64,000 nucleotides of DNA from Calliopum simillimum (GCA_951812925.1 OX638368.1:27343187-27407186); one strand, 5' to 3'. Positions 24,801 to 39,800 are shown, counted from the stretch's first letter. Translations and numbers: made by a program. Notes: a model not told the origin generated them from the letters alone.

Positions 24801-27800
24801 TTAGATACGATCACCTGCAATATTCAGTTTTACATTTTGTCATTAATTTAAATTAGTTTTTGCTTACAAAAACGCACAAATGATGTATTCGCGTAGTGTG
24901 ACTAACATTCTTTTTTTATCAAAACTGTTGCTGCGATAGAATTATTTTGTTACTTGCCGACACGCCCATCGCCTATAGAATCGAACTAAAATATTGAACG
25001 ACGACCGTGTCAACAAGCGACAAATGTAGTTTCGGAGTATATTCTATCAAAGTTTTCTTTGAGATGGGATTTATCTCACACAGTGTTTTATTTATGCTAT
25101 GCTACAAATAAATAAGAAAACATTTAAAAAATAGTGGAAATCTTCTACTCATATATCGAAGACTTATACTCAATTACGTCTATCTGCAAAAATACAATTT
25201 TTGAGAAAAGCAAAGACAACCTATTTTTTCTAAGCATAATCAATCGATGAACATACTATAATCACACCTTTTCCCATTGGTGTTTTAAGGCCCGAATTCA
25301 CAGTCATTAATTAACTAATGACAAGGGTGTCAGCCTGTGGCGGATCCAGCATTGTTAAGAGGGGGCCGATTGACTACATTTCTAAATAATAATAATAATC
25401 ATGAAGGCGTAAAAATGTAGACAGTACAAAAGTTTTCATATTTAATTTTTTTTTTAATTTTATATACGAAAATTAAATCATTTCATATACTTTATCTATT
25501 TAATTAATTATAAAATATTGATAATGGACAAACAGTTGGTTTGAGAAGGGGGCCGATTTCTCCCATCGCCCCCCCCTCCCCCCCCTTGGATCCGCCCCTG
25601 GTGTCAGCGTTTCAAAATCACTGAGCCACACGCAGCGCAAAATATTCGCTCGTATACAACAACTACGACATTTTATTAATTTGCAAATTTTGCGGAAATA
25701 CAACACTCACAAAAACAATTTTTTGTTTTTTTGTGGCTCGTTAATAACAACAAGAATATTTCAACAATTTTTAAAATTTCTGAGAATTTGCTGTTTTTTT
25801 TTTTTTTTTTTAATATTTTGGTTGTTGCAGGTGAGCCAAAATTGGCTCACTTTTGTTCAACTCTAACAAAATTTTATTTTCTGTTAAATTAGTTAACCAT
25901 TAGTTAAACCCCCAAATTTTATATGCGATACCAAAGATTTTCCGTGACAGATTTCGCTTACACTGTTGCATACTTGCACATACTAATATATTTTTGTGCC
26001 CTTCCACTAATTTGATGAGAAAATTCAATCCTTCATCATTAAAATTAGCTGCACGTGGATTTTCCATCGTTTTCTCAACCACAAACAATTAACATATGTT
26101 GCTCATTATTTTACTTAACCTTAATACAGTGCATAAGAATCAGTTGTTAAACTCTTGTCACCATTTTAGTTAACTAATGACTATGCATCCGGGCCTTAAG
26201 CCGTTTTAGTTTATTATCGTCATCTCGTTTCTAAATTAAGATTCTGGAAGCTTGCTGATGGAGGGGTTAGGAGAACGAGAAAATCACATTTATCTTCTTA
26301 GTTGTATGTATTTCATCAACGCATGTCGTATTTTTATCCGTATCACATAATTACTATGGTACAAAAAAAAAATAGTAATGGTGTAAAATTTGGCCTGGCC
26401 AAACATTAAATACCCTGCAGTACTTTTAAAATTTTGCTCATATGGAAGGTGCTACGCTCTCTTGTCCGAGTTTACCCAGTTTTTGTCCAGAGCTTGGATT
26501 TATAGTATTTAGTGTCTGAGTGAAAACGTTTTCAGTATAGCGTTTTGAAGCTTTTGCTTATATAGGAGGTGCCACGCCTTCTTGTCCGAGTTCGTCTTGT
26601 TTTAGCTTAGAGCGTGCATTTATAGTCTTTAGTATTTGAGTGAAGTTTGGTTGGATTATTTCAAAAAACTCTTTCAGTATAGCATTTTAAAACTTTTGCT
26701 TATATGGGAGGTGCCATGCCCCCTTGTCCGATTTCACCCAATCATTTATAATACTTAGTGTCTGAGTCGAATTTGGTTCGAATATCTCAAAAAACGCTTT
26801 CAGTATAGCGTTTTGAAGCTTTTGCTTATATGGGAGGTGCCCCGCCCTCTTGTCCGAATTCATTCAGTTTTTTCTCAGAGCTTGCGCTTACAATTCTTAG
26901 TATTTATGCGTATTTTGGTTGCATTGTCGTGAAAAATACTCCTAAAATTGCATTTTGAATATATTTTTTGTATGGGCGGTAGGCGTGTCCGTTGACCGAT
27001 TTCGCTCATTTTCAATCCCCCGAGCTATCTTTGACGACGAAGGCAGTGAATTATCTTGCTCAGTTTTCCCAAAAAGTGTATTTCAACACACAGCCAGCCA
27101 GCCACCCAGCCACCCAGCCAGCCAGCCACCCAGCCAGACAGACGAACATGGCTATATCGACTCAGGAGGTGACGCTGATCAAGAATATATCGATACCTTA
27201 GAGCGCTACAGTCCTATCTCCATCTTTTTTCAAACGCAAAATTCAATTTTCAAACGGTGATTATTTTAAAACTGACTGCTATTTTTACATATAAAGTTAA
27301 TTTCTACAGTCCCCCACTAATTTTCTAAAAATTGGGGAACATTTGTGGTAGGGTACTCGCTTAAGAAGCCCACCATGAGCCCATAATTTAAAATAGCCGT
27401 GTTTTTTTTGACGCGTATATACAATTGTGGATACCTTCAAATTGCGATAACTTTTGAACGGTGAGTCGTACGATAAAAAGTCCAAGGGTCTTTTTCAAGG
27501 AGAACCACATGCTCTACAAATAATTTTAATCTTTTGTAAAAAAAAAATAATTATTTAGAAGTTATTTAAAAAAAAGTGATTTTTTGCCATTTATCGGCGC
27601 TAACCAGTTTTTATAAAATACCTCCTTAAAAATAAATTTTTTTAAATATAAAATGAAAGAGAACGTGATTTCCCATAAAAAAGTTTCTTAGAGTTCTATT
27701 GTGTGACTTACTGTTCATGAGTTATCGCAATTTGAAGGTATCCACAATTGTATATACGCGTCAAAAAAAACACGGCTAATGTCTCACAATTTCAAGCAAG

Positions 27801-30800
27801 TGGAGATAGGACTATAGCGCTCTAAGGTATCGATATATACTTTTCTATACCTGCCACGCCTCCTTCTCTGCGTTACAAACGGAAGGACAAAGTGAATATA
27901 CCCTGGGTGTAGGGTATAAAAATATAACGGTCGAAATGCAAGTTCGTTTTTCTTGTAATAAATATTTTACTTGTATATTTACATTTCATAAAAAAATGTC
28001 GTTTTTGGTCAAAGAAACAACATTTAAGGTTCGATTCAATGATGATGCATTTATATATAGTATATAGCGGGGAATAAAGCTGATGAATATTAAGATAAAA
28101 TTAATGAAGATTTAAAAAACATTGAAAATTATTTAAAAACTAGCATTTCTCGGTGTGCGTTGACCACCTGCTCTTGCAAAGAGGGCGGGTCATCTCCAAT
28201 TAAATTAAACCAAAGCACATAAATTGTACCGATGCAATTTATATACGTACCAAATCTCATCTATGGGCGTTAAATAGTTTAAAAGATTTTTGGTTCCGAC
28301 AATTATGGGGAGACCCTTGGGTGAAAAAATTTTTTTTCTACTAAAATGTCGCAAAAAGTCATGAAACGCGTAGAAAATATAAAAAAACGATAAACAATTT
28401 TTTTTTTTTTAAATTTTTGGTTCCGACATCCAAGGAAGGACCTTTGTGTGAAATAAGGAAAAATACATTTTTCTCAGTGCAAGAGTAGGCGCTTGTTTCC
28501 TATAAAATTCTCCATATCAGTGTGCTAAACTGGCTAAAATGCAAATCCAAAGACAATCTATTAATACCACAAACTTGTTTCCATCGCAACTTTAACTTCA
28601 AGTGTTAAGCTTACTTAGGACATTTATAGGGCTATTCTGGCGACAGTATTAGAGCTGTCAAACAGCTCACCACAGTATTCACTGCTACGAAAGTAGCAAC
28701 GAAGATGTTTTGGTATTCTGGCAGCATTTCGAAAGCTCTTTTCCGTCTTTATGAATACGACTTTTAATACCTGCTACGTAGGAGATCTTAGAGCGATCTT
28801 AAAACTATTAGTTGCTTGCTGTCAGGTTTTTATTATGTGAAAAGTGCAGAATTATGAAAAATTTTATTTTATTGCTTGTTTATAATTTTTTATCATAAAA
28901 CAGCTGGGCTTAATGTTAGATTATCGACTGTTAATATTTTCTTTTTAAACCTAATTTGGCTTATTAAACTTTTAATTTTAAGAAAGAAAATATAATCAAA
29001 AATGTCTGGTCGGATCTACTTTCGGAGATAATAAAAACCGATATAAGTTCAGAACCCCTGGCTGGATTTTGATAATATTGGCGGCATATGAAAGGTATTT
29101 TAACACACTACAGAACTGTTTTACAAAAATTTTAAATCCGAGTGAACATTTTCGAGATATGGCGTATTTTCAAAAATTTTCACCAGTTTTTTATTTTTAA
29201 AGCACTATTTTTCCAAAAAATGTCTTATTAACCTATAGTTTTTGTAACAAATTATGAAATCCTAATCAATTTCATTCGATTTGATATGCAATTTATACCT
29301 CATTTCCTTCATTAGCACATTTTTTTATAGGAAAACAAAAAAGTAAGCCAAAGAAATTTTCATGAACAACAACAACGGAAATTTGGAATTTTGCTAGCAA
29401 ACTATTTGAAGATATATATTATAGACTGATTCGCGGCCGAAGACCGCCGTGAAGCGAGTATTGGATTTCTGGGAGTTTTAAATCCGGAGCTGCGGCCGAA
29501 GCCGCCCACTTACTCCTACTCTTATGCCAAATTACTGTGGGAAAAAAAATCGGCCCAAATTTCAGAAAAATCGTAATATCTCGAAAACTACGAACAAGAT
29601 TTAGAAAATTTTTTGTTCAGTATTGTAGCTTATTAAATTACCTTTCATATGCCGTTTTTGTTAATAAGACATTTTTGGAAAAATAGTTCATTAAAAACAA
29701 AAAAACTAGTAAAAATTTTCGAAAATTCGCCATATCTCCAAAACCATGACTCGGATTTAAAACTTTTGCATATCGTTTTTATAGCCAGTTAAAATACCTT
29801 TCATATGACACCAATATTATTAAAATCCATTAAGGGATTCTGAACTTTTACTGGTTTTCATAAAAGCTATATCCCGATCTTCCGATGGCTATATCTCCGA
29901 AAGTAGATTTGACCAGAACTTTCTGTTGCTGTTGTTGTAATTAATTTTGAGAGCCCTATTTGGGCAAAAAAAAATATAAAAAAAACAACAACAGTTTTTA
30001 AAGTAAAATTGTTGCCTAAGATTTGGCAGTTGTTAAATTTTTGTTTGTATGAATGATGAAAAAGGGAAAAACAAAATTATAACTATTTTGGTTTAATATT
30101 TGTTCTAATAGTTACAAAAGAAAAGAAAAGTTTGTGTAAAAACATATAGCAACAATTTCTGCACAATATTATATGGCGGCGCGCAGGAAGAACTTATTTT
30201 GCATGTCAAAATAAAAAATGTAACCCGGCATCTTGCCTTGCTATCTGTCAAAAGTCTATAATCAAAACAAAGAATTTTGACATTTTCGTAGTTTAAGAAG
30301 AAGCAGCATTTGTTATCGCTGCAACCAGAGCAATTCAACCATGTTAGTTTGCACAATTTGACAACTTCACCTCGAAAGCTTTTATGTGGTGAATTTATGA
30401 GCTTTTTCTAAAAGATTTCTGCGCCAGAATACCGAATGTCTTCGGGAATCTTAGAAAGTAATTCTGACATGTATTCAGAAAGACTTTCTGCTGTCTTAGC
30501 CAGAATAGCCCTATTAATCACATCGTTTTTTTTCAGAGCATCAAAAAGGTCCGCAAAAGCGATATTGCCATGGTAAATAATTTCTACTTATAGATTCGTC
30601 ATCTACGAACCATTGGCATCTAAGTAATTTTGTTACAAAACTTTGTTGATCTGTGTAATTATTTAAAAAACCCCAAATTTTAAGACTCCAACCTTGGATT
30701 TGCCGTTTCTTTGCTTATCAATTTGTGTTGCATTCTTTTTTTCTTTTGTTTTTAGTTGAAATTTATGGTTTTTATACTTTCATTAAAATGTACCTTAACA

Positions 30801-33800
30801 AAAGTTTGTTTCATTCTAATATGCATTTTACTGCTTTGTTTGATAGCAACGACGGTTTGATCGATATTAAGTACTTAGTGAGATAACAACAAATTCATAG
30901 TTTTGTGTAAAATAAATTTTTCCAATTATTCCTACAACTTAAAACTCACGAATTTACTAATAACCGGTTGATTAATCATTTCTTCGCAAAAGTACTTTGT
31001 AGGTGACACATCTGATTTAACAAATTTTCGTTGCGCTTTATCGAGGCGTTGAGATAAAAACAGAAAAATAAAAATATCACACTGTTGTTCATTTATTTAT
31101 TAACTTTAAAGAAATGCTATGAAATCTAAAAAAAATATAAGTCATTTGATCTATATGTAAACATATGAAGATTCTTCCAAGAATACACTATGCTTAACAT
31201 ACATAAAATAACGTAATTAGTTTTTTGTTTTTGTTTGCTCGAACCAGAATGATAACTAAAAGGTTATCAGATTTAAATTCACCAATTCAAAATTCTTTGT
31301 AAATCATAGTTTGGTTCGAGTAACAAAAAACATAAAAAAATGCCTGTGCTTAAAAAAGCGTAAAAGAACTTTTTTTTTTTTTTGGTCTTTCCAAATCAAT
31401 TTAAGTTTACAGGATTAAAAAAAAAACAAAAAAATTTTCTAATGTCTACTATGTTATTCTATAATTCCACTGTTAAACAATACCATGCTGATAGTATAAA
31501 ATAACATTTACATTTGGGTCAATCGACTAGCCTGCGTGAGTTAATGTGACCCATTAAAAAAGCGTAAATATAAACATCCCTCACAAAGCAAGTACATGTA
31601 TATTAGAGTGGTTCGAAAATGAAAGTTGTTTGGAATTTCATTCACCGGGCAAAGCAAAGTTTCGATACTTATGGTTAAGTCAGCACCATGTATAATTTGG
31701 TTCATTTTAGAGGACAATTGACAGACCCGAAATCTGTTTGAAAGATGAAAAATGCCCCTCCAAGGTAAAAACTAAACCGTATAATTTCATTGAAAATCCC
31801 AGTAATTTTTACAGTTTCTTTCAACAACTGTGCGCCCGTAAAGGAAAACCGTAATTTTTACGGTTTACGTACAGTAAAATTTATTAAATGTATAAAAATA
31901 TATAAAAAGATTTCGTGCTCACGCGAGTATAGAACTAACGGCCTTTGTGTTTGTAGGAGACGCTCTACCCATTGAATTTTTATTGCTTATTATTTAGGTT
32001 AAAACTATTTTTCAATAAAATTTTTACATACATTGCCACACCGTAGTCATTGAATGGTATCCTAGAAAAATATCGCAGGGACCACTAGTATTTTTTCTTG
32101 TGCCAACATTTTACTTTTCGTTTCAATATTTTTTACAGTTTGTTTCTGATATTTTTGAAGTCTAAACCGATTATTTTACTGTCGTACCATTATTTTTTCA
32201 TGAGATTTCAGTAAAATAATTGAATAACTGGAACAAATCGTAATTTTTGATGAGATTATTATCACTTAGTGCTGTTTAAAAATCATTTTATTGGTATTAT
32301 TATTTGAATGTAGAAAAAGAAAAATTTTTGGTTTAATATTTAAATTGTTCAATGTTTAACATGGAAATATTGTTTTATTGTACGCCTTGTATTTTCTAAG
32401 CAATGGAAGTTATATCCTTGTATGTACTTTGAAATTTATTTTTTTTTTTTGGCCACCTATTGGGTGCAAGTCAAAGCACAAAACAAAGTTAAAAAAATTG
32501 TCAGCTGACTCTTTAGAAAAAAATTCCCTTGGCTCTCACAGCCATTTAGCGCTAAACAAGTCTTCTACAAAATGTTTGTTTTTCATTCACTTTTCTGTAA
32601 AAAAAAAAAATTTTAAAAAAAATATTATTTTGAGATAATCAACTTTTAAGATTTTTGAAAAAATGGCCGCCATTTTGTAAATGGAAATAAAAATATCAAA
32701 AAAATTCCTCATTGCCGGGAGAGGAAAAAAATTTTTACAGACCCTCATTAATTTTTTGTCTCCAACATTTTTTTCGAACATACCAAATAGAAATATCAAT
32801 TTTGTATGGGAGGCCCCTTAAGGGGTGAAAATGAGAATAGTAAGTCCGAGAAAAATGTTGAAGAGAAAAAATAATGGGGGTCGGTGAGCATTTTTTTTGC
32901 CTCCCAGCCATTAGGAACTTTTTTGATGTTTTTATCAAAATTTTGTACGGGAGCCCCCCTTAGGAGTGAAAAAAGGAGTAGTGAATTTGAAAGAAATGTC
33001 GGTGAATATTTTTTTCCTCTCCCAGCAAAGAAGAGTTTTTTTCATATTTTTATCAAAATTTTGTGTGGGAGCCCCCTAAGTTAGTGGAAAAAAATGGCTA
33101 ATATGTTAAAAAAAATTATTGGAAGGGAAAAGTTAATGGGGATAGGTGAACATTTTTTTTCTTTTCCCGGTAATGAGGAATTTATTTTTTATTTTTATCA
33201 AAACTTTGTATGGGAGCCCCCTTAAGGGGTGTTAGGTTTAAGTACATTTAAAATTTGTTGAAGATGAAAATTAATGGAGGTCGGTGAATATTTTTGCTCT
33301 CTCCCGGCAATGAGGAATTTTTTGATATTTTTATCAAAATTTTGTATGGGAGCCCCCATAAGGGCTGGAAAAAAAAGCGTGGTATGTTTGAAAGAAATAT
33401 TGGAAAAGTAAATTTAGTGGGGTCAGTGAACATTTTTAACCTCTTCCGGCAACGAAGAATATTTTAGTGCTCTTTCGCTAATTTTTTTGTTACGTAAAAA
33501 ATTCTGAAAATAGTCTTAAAATTTGTCAAATTCATCAAAGTTTTTTTTAGAAATTTTTTTAAAAAAATCGAAGAGTATAATCATTTATAAAAATAGTAAA
33601 TTAAGTTTTAAAAGTTAAAAATTAAAAAAAAAAATAATTTTATAAAATTTTTTTAATTTTTTATAAAAATTTACTTTTTTTATGAGCTTTTCAAAAAACT
33701 ACTAAATGTTGTTTCTGCAGCTTTTTTAGTTTTTTGAAAATTTATATTTCTGAAATGGCTCGATGAAAAAAATTATAAAATGCTAATCTCAACTAGTACT

Positions 33801-36800
33801 TCTTATAAGATACAAGTTTCAAAAAAATCGGAGTTGCAAAAGCAAAATGCTATCAGGTTACGTATATAATGCCCCTTTTACTTTTCCATACCTGCCACTC
33901 CTCCTTCTCTGCGTTACAAACGGAAAGACAAAGTGAATATACCTTGGGTGTAGATAAAAATAGATGATAAAAACGTCAATTATTGTGATGCTTAAAAAAA
34001 CGTTGAAGCTCGATTTGCTTTGATTTGCTTGAACCACTCTAATGTACATTCATATTACACTCATAAAAAGTCAGCAAGTATGTGCTGCTGTTTTAATATT
34101 AGCTACTTATTTTACTACCGGCGATAAGCAGTGTTTCATATTTCTTTTTTAAAGTATATTTTGTTATAACAGCTTGCTATCGCATTCCAAGCATAAGCTT
34201 TAAAAATTCTACTTGGCTTGATATTCTTAAATTAAATTAAATTTTTAGAATTAACTTCCAGCAGTATTTAACAAACCTTACATTCCGCAGAGTGTATAAA
34301 TATTATAAATAAATTCCCTTTGGAGCTGTACTCGTTATTTTTTTTACACATTTGAAACATGCAAATTTATTTTGCGTTTTGGTTTTGTTTTAGAAATTCT
34401 TAACACCTATTAAAGCTACCGCTCCTCTGTTAATTGACTTACTACCTCCTGTGTATAACTGTTAAGGGAGCCTTTTAGCATCACTTTACTACCTATTAAC
34501 ACATGATTTCTTTCACAATATATATTCTATTTAGTTCATTATTTTCACATTTTGTAGGCTGTTGACTCAATTCGTTAATTCTTTGCTTTCATTTAAATTT
34601 TAGACTTTATAACAACGGCACCACTTCAAGGTTGCTGTTGCCATCAGACGCCTCTTTAACAGACAATACAACTCCATTAATGCAAATGACTGATATTTTC
34701 GCCAATCATATAAAAGAGGAGTGCTGTTGTCCTCGTGAATTTTACCAAAATTCAGAAATTAATCGTACGTTATTATTTAACGATGGCATGCGTTCTATTG
34801 ATTTTGTGCTTGCGTACAGAATACATCCGCAAGCGACGATCGAGGAAGAAAATGCCGAAAAACGTAGAGTTTTTGAAGAGAATCTCATTAATCAGGGCTT
34901 AGAATTAGAACATGTCATAAAAGAGATAAAAGAGAAGGAACAAATACATATAGTTAAGGTAAGTGGAGAAAATAAATCATCTTATAGTTGTTCTCAAATT
35001 AACACTAATTTTTTCTTTCTACAAATTTTTAGATTCACGCACCACTTGAAGTTTTACGTCGTTATGCAGAAATTCTTAAACTCAGAATGCCAATGAAGGA
35101 GGTTTGTATTTATACTATTATTAGAGTACATCTACATATGTGTATGTAAGGAATAAAAGAGGTCTAGGCATGGTACAATTGTATCATGGGTCTAGGGATA
35201 GGGTAATTTTCAGTTTTTTTTTAACACGTCAAAATTCTGTAAACATTTTTTACAATAATTTAAAAAGATGTCTCATGCTCTAAGAATGCAATCTTGGAGA
35301 TCTGACGTGGCAAAAAATAAAAAAAAAAAAAATCGAGCGTATTCGTGTCACTCGATGCGAATCGCTACTTGCGACAAGTTATGCGAGTACATATCGTTTT
35401 CTACATTTTTTGATATTTTAAGTTAAGTACACAAAAACATGAACAAACTATGCCACAGTGCCACAGTCTAGTCGGTTTTTTGAAACAAAAAGCAGAAAAC
35501 TTCAAAATCCCATACAAAAAACGGTTTTTTCTCAAAACATGAAAAATGTAGGAATTAACGCCCGAAAAAAAAAAAACGAAATAACGCCAAAAAAAAAAAA
35601 CCAAATAACGCCCAAATGTTTTTCATACAAATACATTTTTGGCGTTATTTCCAAAATGATTATAGCCCAAATTTATATGAAAATAATTTGGGCGTTATTT
35701 CGTTTTTGATTTCGGGCGTTATTTCATATTTTTTGGGCGTTATTTCGTTTTTGTTTTGGGCGTTATTACGTAGTTTTATTTGTTGGGTGCTATTTCGTTT
35801 TTTTTGGGCGTTATTTAATTTTTTCTTAAAATAAACAATATATGTTTTGCACTGAAAATTAAAATAAAAACAAAACAACAAAAAAATAATCCGCTACGCT
35901 TTGGTTTGCATTTCGATGTGTGTATTTTTCTATTGACCTCTATTTTATCTATTCTTTCATTTTCCTCTTCTAATTCGACTGGAAACATATGAAAAAACGC
36001 AAAAAGAAAGCATTTGCGAAGCTGCAAAACACTTCCAAAGCACCATAACGCTACAGTTCTAGCATTGCAACGCTTTCACTATGATCGCGTTGCACTTTTC
36101 TCATACAAAATGATCTTTGAGCAACTTTGCTCAAAGCGCACACTCTGTTCGCGACCTACGGTTACATTGGATACGTCTTCGTACCTAAATTTTGTCTTGC
36201 GAACAAAACATGTTCCAATAAAAACAAGTATTATTAATTTTTCAATATTCAGTTCTTTGTATTAGTCGTAAAAATGACTGACAAAAAACAAAATATTTTG
36301 GGGATATTCCAATGTCGTAGGTATATGATGAGTATTCAATCTCGCTAGATCACTTTGTCGCTGGCGAAAATGCTACTTGCGATAAACCGATTCTCGCCGC
36401 TTGGCTCAGTACGAATACGCTCGATCATAAACACAGTTTTAGGGTACAGAAATATTTCGAACCAACTTCGGCTGACGTTAATATGTCATCAAGTATATAC
36501 CTAAATTTTGCTCTTAAAAATCCAGTTTTCATGTACTATACTTACCTTTTTGTCAATAATATTCAATATACCGATTAATTGTCATATTGTGGGTATTTCA
36601 CAAAACATGTAAATCCTTGTAAACTTGTAAAATGGTCAAAATTCGTATTGATTTTGAAAATTTAACATAATTTGTGAAATACCCTCAAATTTTTGTTCAG
36701 TAATTTTTAATTGAAAAATTCTTTATTTCTGTTTTTATTTTTCTCAGTTATATTGCAGTATGAATGTTTTAGAAAAATCAAATCGTCTGCACAATGCAGC

Positions 36801-39800
36801 GAAATATCTATCCCAAAAGGTCTGCTAAATTTTTTAAAAAAAGGCTTTATTCATAAACATAATTTGTTGACAGTGTTCTGTTTGGCTTTGAATTCGTCAA
36901 AACATATTCTTGTTTTCACTTGTGAGCGTTTTACTAACTTACTAGCTTATTCATAAATTTACTTAAACATTCGTTATGCCTTTCTATTGTTTTTTTATTT
37001 AACGTTTTTCGCATAAAGTTACCTACCTACCTTAAAAAAAAAAAAATGCCCGTAACATTTCTTTTGTTTCGTATGCGCTCGTATCTTAAGCTTTAGCAAC
37101 TATCCCACTGGTAGATTAATGCAAAAATACACTTCCCCAATTGCTTTCAACAGATTCCGGGCTTATCAGTTGTTAATCGTTCCACGAAAAGTGTTTTTTC
37201 ATCGCTTAAGGGAGTTTTCTCATTTTTCTTACGTAAAATTTATGTGGACGATCGTAATTTTCCCAAGGTTGCACATCGTTTTACGGCTATTTATAGCCGT
37301 GATAAGGAATACTTGTAAGTGTTGTAGCTGAAAACTTTTAAAAGTGAATATTTAAAAAAATGATCACATCTTTATTTGCAGATTTGATATACATCAGGAA
37401 AATTTCTTCACAACTGCCGTACGCTCACGTATTGTACAATTCATTTTGGATCGTCAACGTTTCCCAGCTAAAACTAAAGGAATAATGGCATTCGGTATCG
37501 AACGTTTGGTAGCAGAATATGTTTATTGCTCCGCGTATCCTCTACATGATGTAAGCAGATGCTATTGTATAAATGTTCCATAGAATTTTTTTTAACTTTA
37601 AACGTCTGAACGCCAGTTCCTTTGTACAGCAATTTCATAAAAAAAATGTCACATAATTTTAGGAGCTTGTTTTTTGCTGCATTATTGTTGCATTTCATAA
37701 CGCCATACTAAAATATTATGCAACATTTTGTGCATGAAAGCGATTGGCGTTTTGGCAGACGGCCTTTGTTTGAATTATAACCTTTTGGCTGATTTGTAAT
37801 GTAAAGTAGATTGGTTTATATGGGCATAATATGAATTTTATATAAAATGGTTTAAAATACTTTCATATGATCTTCTATATAAATTTTATACAAAAAAAGT
37901 ATAAAAGATTTTTATACAGTGATACTATAAAATTTAAACCAAAATAGTTGAAATTGTGTTAATACTTTATGTGTATACATTTTATACGAAAAATGAAAAT
38001 GTTCATAAAATGAACAAAGTTAATGATATAAATTAAACTCCATATTTTTCTTTAGTGACTTGTATTAATTCACATATTTGTTCTTAATTTTTAGGGTGAA
38101 ATTGATGAGAAAGACACAATGCGTGAAAAACTTTACAAAAACTGGGCATCCATACGGAAATGGTATCGCTATCAACCGCTTGATTATATCAAGGAATATT
38201 TTGGCGTTAAAATTGGTATGTGGTAATGATATTTAAAAAAATATGCAATGTTTCTACAAAAATGTTTAAATATTCTCTGCAGGATTATATTTTGCCTGGC
38301 TAGGGTACTACACATACATGTTATTGTTGGCTTCCATCGTAGGTGTTATTTGTTTTCTGTATTCATGGTTTTCATTAAAACATTATGCGCCAGCGTAAGA
38401 GTTTATTAAATCGCTAGCAAGCAAAACAAATTTATATATTTTTTTCTTTTTTTCTTTCAGTAATGATATTTGTGAACGTGCCAATGGTACGCTTATCATG
38501 TGTCCACTATGTGATTGGTGTGATTTTTGGGACCTGAAAGAAACCTGCAATTATTCAAAAATCACCTACCTCATTGATAATCCAAGTACAGTTTTTTTTG
38601 CTGTCTTCATGTCCTTTTGGGCAACACTCTTTTTAGAATTGTGGAAACGTTATTCTGCCGAAATAACACATCGTTGGGATTTAACTGGATTTGATGTACA
38701 TGAAGAACATCCACGTCCAGAGTATTTGGCGCGACTCGAACATATACCACCAACACGCACCGATTATGTGACAAATACAAAGGAGCCGACAGTACCATTT
38801 TGGCGCATGAAATTACCTGCAACAGTTTTTAGCTTTTCTGTTGTGCTATTGCTGATTGCCCTAGCATTTGTAGCACTCTTGGCTGTCGTCGTCTATCGTA
38901 TGTCAATGGTGGGCATATTAAAAGTGGGCAACACACCGATGACAACTTCAACTGCTATTATTATTGCAACCGCATCGGCAGCTTTTGTTAATTTATGTCT
39001 TCTCTTTATACTTAATATTGTGAGTAGTATATTTTTCATTGATGTTTTTGTGTAATCACTTACTATTTCATCTTATTACAGATTTACAACTATTTGGCCG
39101 AGTACCTTACTGAAATGGAAATGTGGCGTACACAAACGCAATTCGATGATTCATTGACATTAAAAATCTATTTATTGCAATTTGTTAATTATTATGCATC
39201 AATATTTTATATAGCCTTTTTTAAAGGCAAATTTGTTGGACATCCTGGGCAATACAATAAATTTTTCGACTATAGACAAGAAGAGGTGAGTGTGAACATT
39301 AACTAAATTACCGGGATATAAACAAATTATTTATGCATATATTTTTTCTTACAGTGTTCCTCTGGCGGCTGTTTGACTGAACTTTGTATTCAGCTGGCAA
39401 TCATTATGATTGGCAAACAGGCCTTTAATTCAATTCTAGAAGTGATAATGCCTATGTTTTGGCGTAAGGTCTTAGCAATTAAGGTTGGCCTTTCACGTCT
39501 GTTTACAGAAAAAGAGCACGAACATAACTTACGCGGAGAACGCTGGATGCGTGATTTAAAACTTTTAGATTGGGGACCAATGAGTTTATTTCCAGAGTAT
39601 TTGGAAATGGGTAAGCGGTGAAATTTTTTTTTTCCCAATATTATATACAAAACTAAAGTTGCATAAACTAATTTTTAACAGTGCTGCAATATGGTTTTGT
39701 GACAATATTCGTTGCTGCATTTCCTTTGGCGCCATTTTTCGCTTTACTAAATAATATACTCGAAATGCGTTTGGATGCCAAAAAATTGTTGACGCATCAT

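Larger units (their letters stand above)
26388..27919 (+). repeat. Palindrome-bounded dispersed repeat, copy A
   Basis: It begins with the palindrome TTTGGCCTGGCCAAA and ends with the hairpin TATACCCTGGGTGTAGGGTA TA. Between them lie four tandem ~130-bp units, a GCCAGCCAGCCACCCAGCC microsatellite, the conserved CATGGCTATATCGACTCAGG block and TGCGTTACAAACGGAAGGAC. A foldback element (27186-27836) has jumped into it. Relatives: about 33875-33960, 43490-43735, 61387-61792. Short ORFs here are not genes. Confidence 0.85.
31601..34042. mobile_element. 2.4-kb TIR element
   Basis: Left TATTAGAGTGGTTCGAAAAT and right (complement) CATTAGAGTGGTTCAAGCAA define inverted ends; ATGTA flanks both sides. 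It contains a tRNA-like segment, a tandem array and the 3' tail of the palindrome-bounded repeat. No transposase frame. Confidence 0.7.

Noticed and set aside
26955..27260. Open frames rich in HPASQPPSQ.
   Set aside because: They arise from the GCCAGCCAGCCACCC microsatellite in the dispersed repeat; a similar frame occurs at 61.5 kb in another copy.
31905..31992. A functional tRNA gene.
   Set aside because: The anticodon and acceptor stems do not pair; only box-like words and spacing remain.
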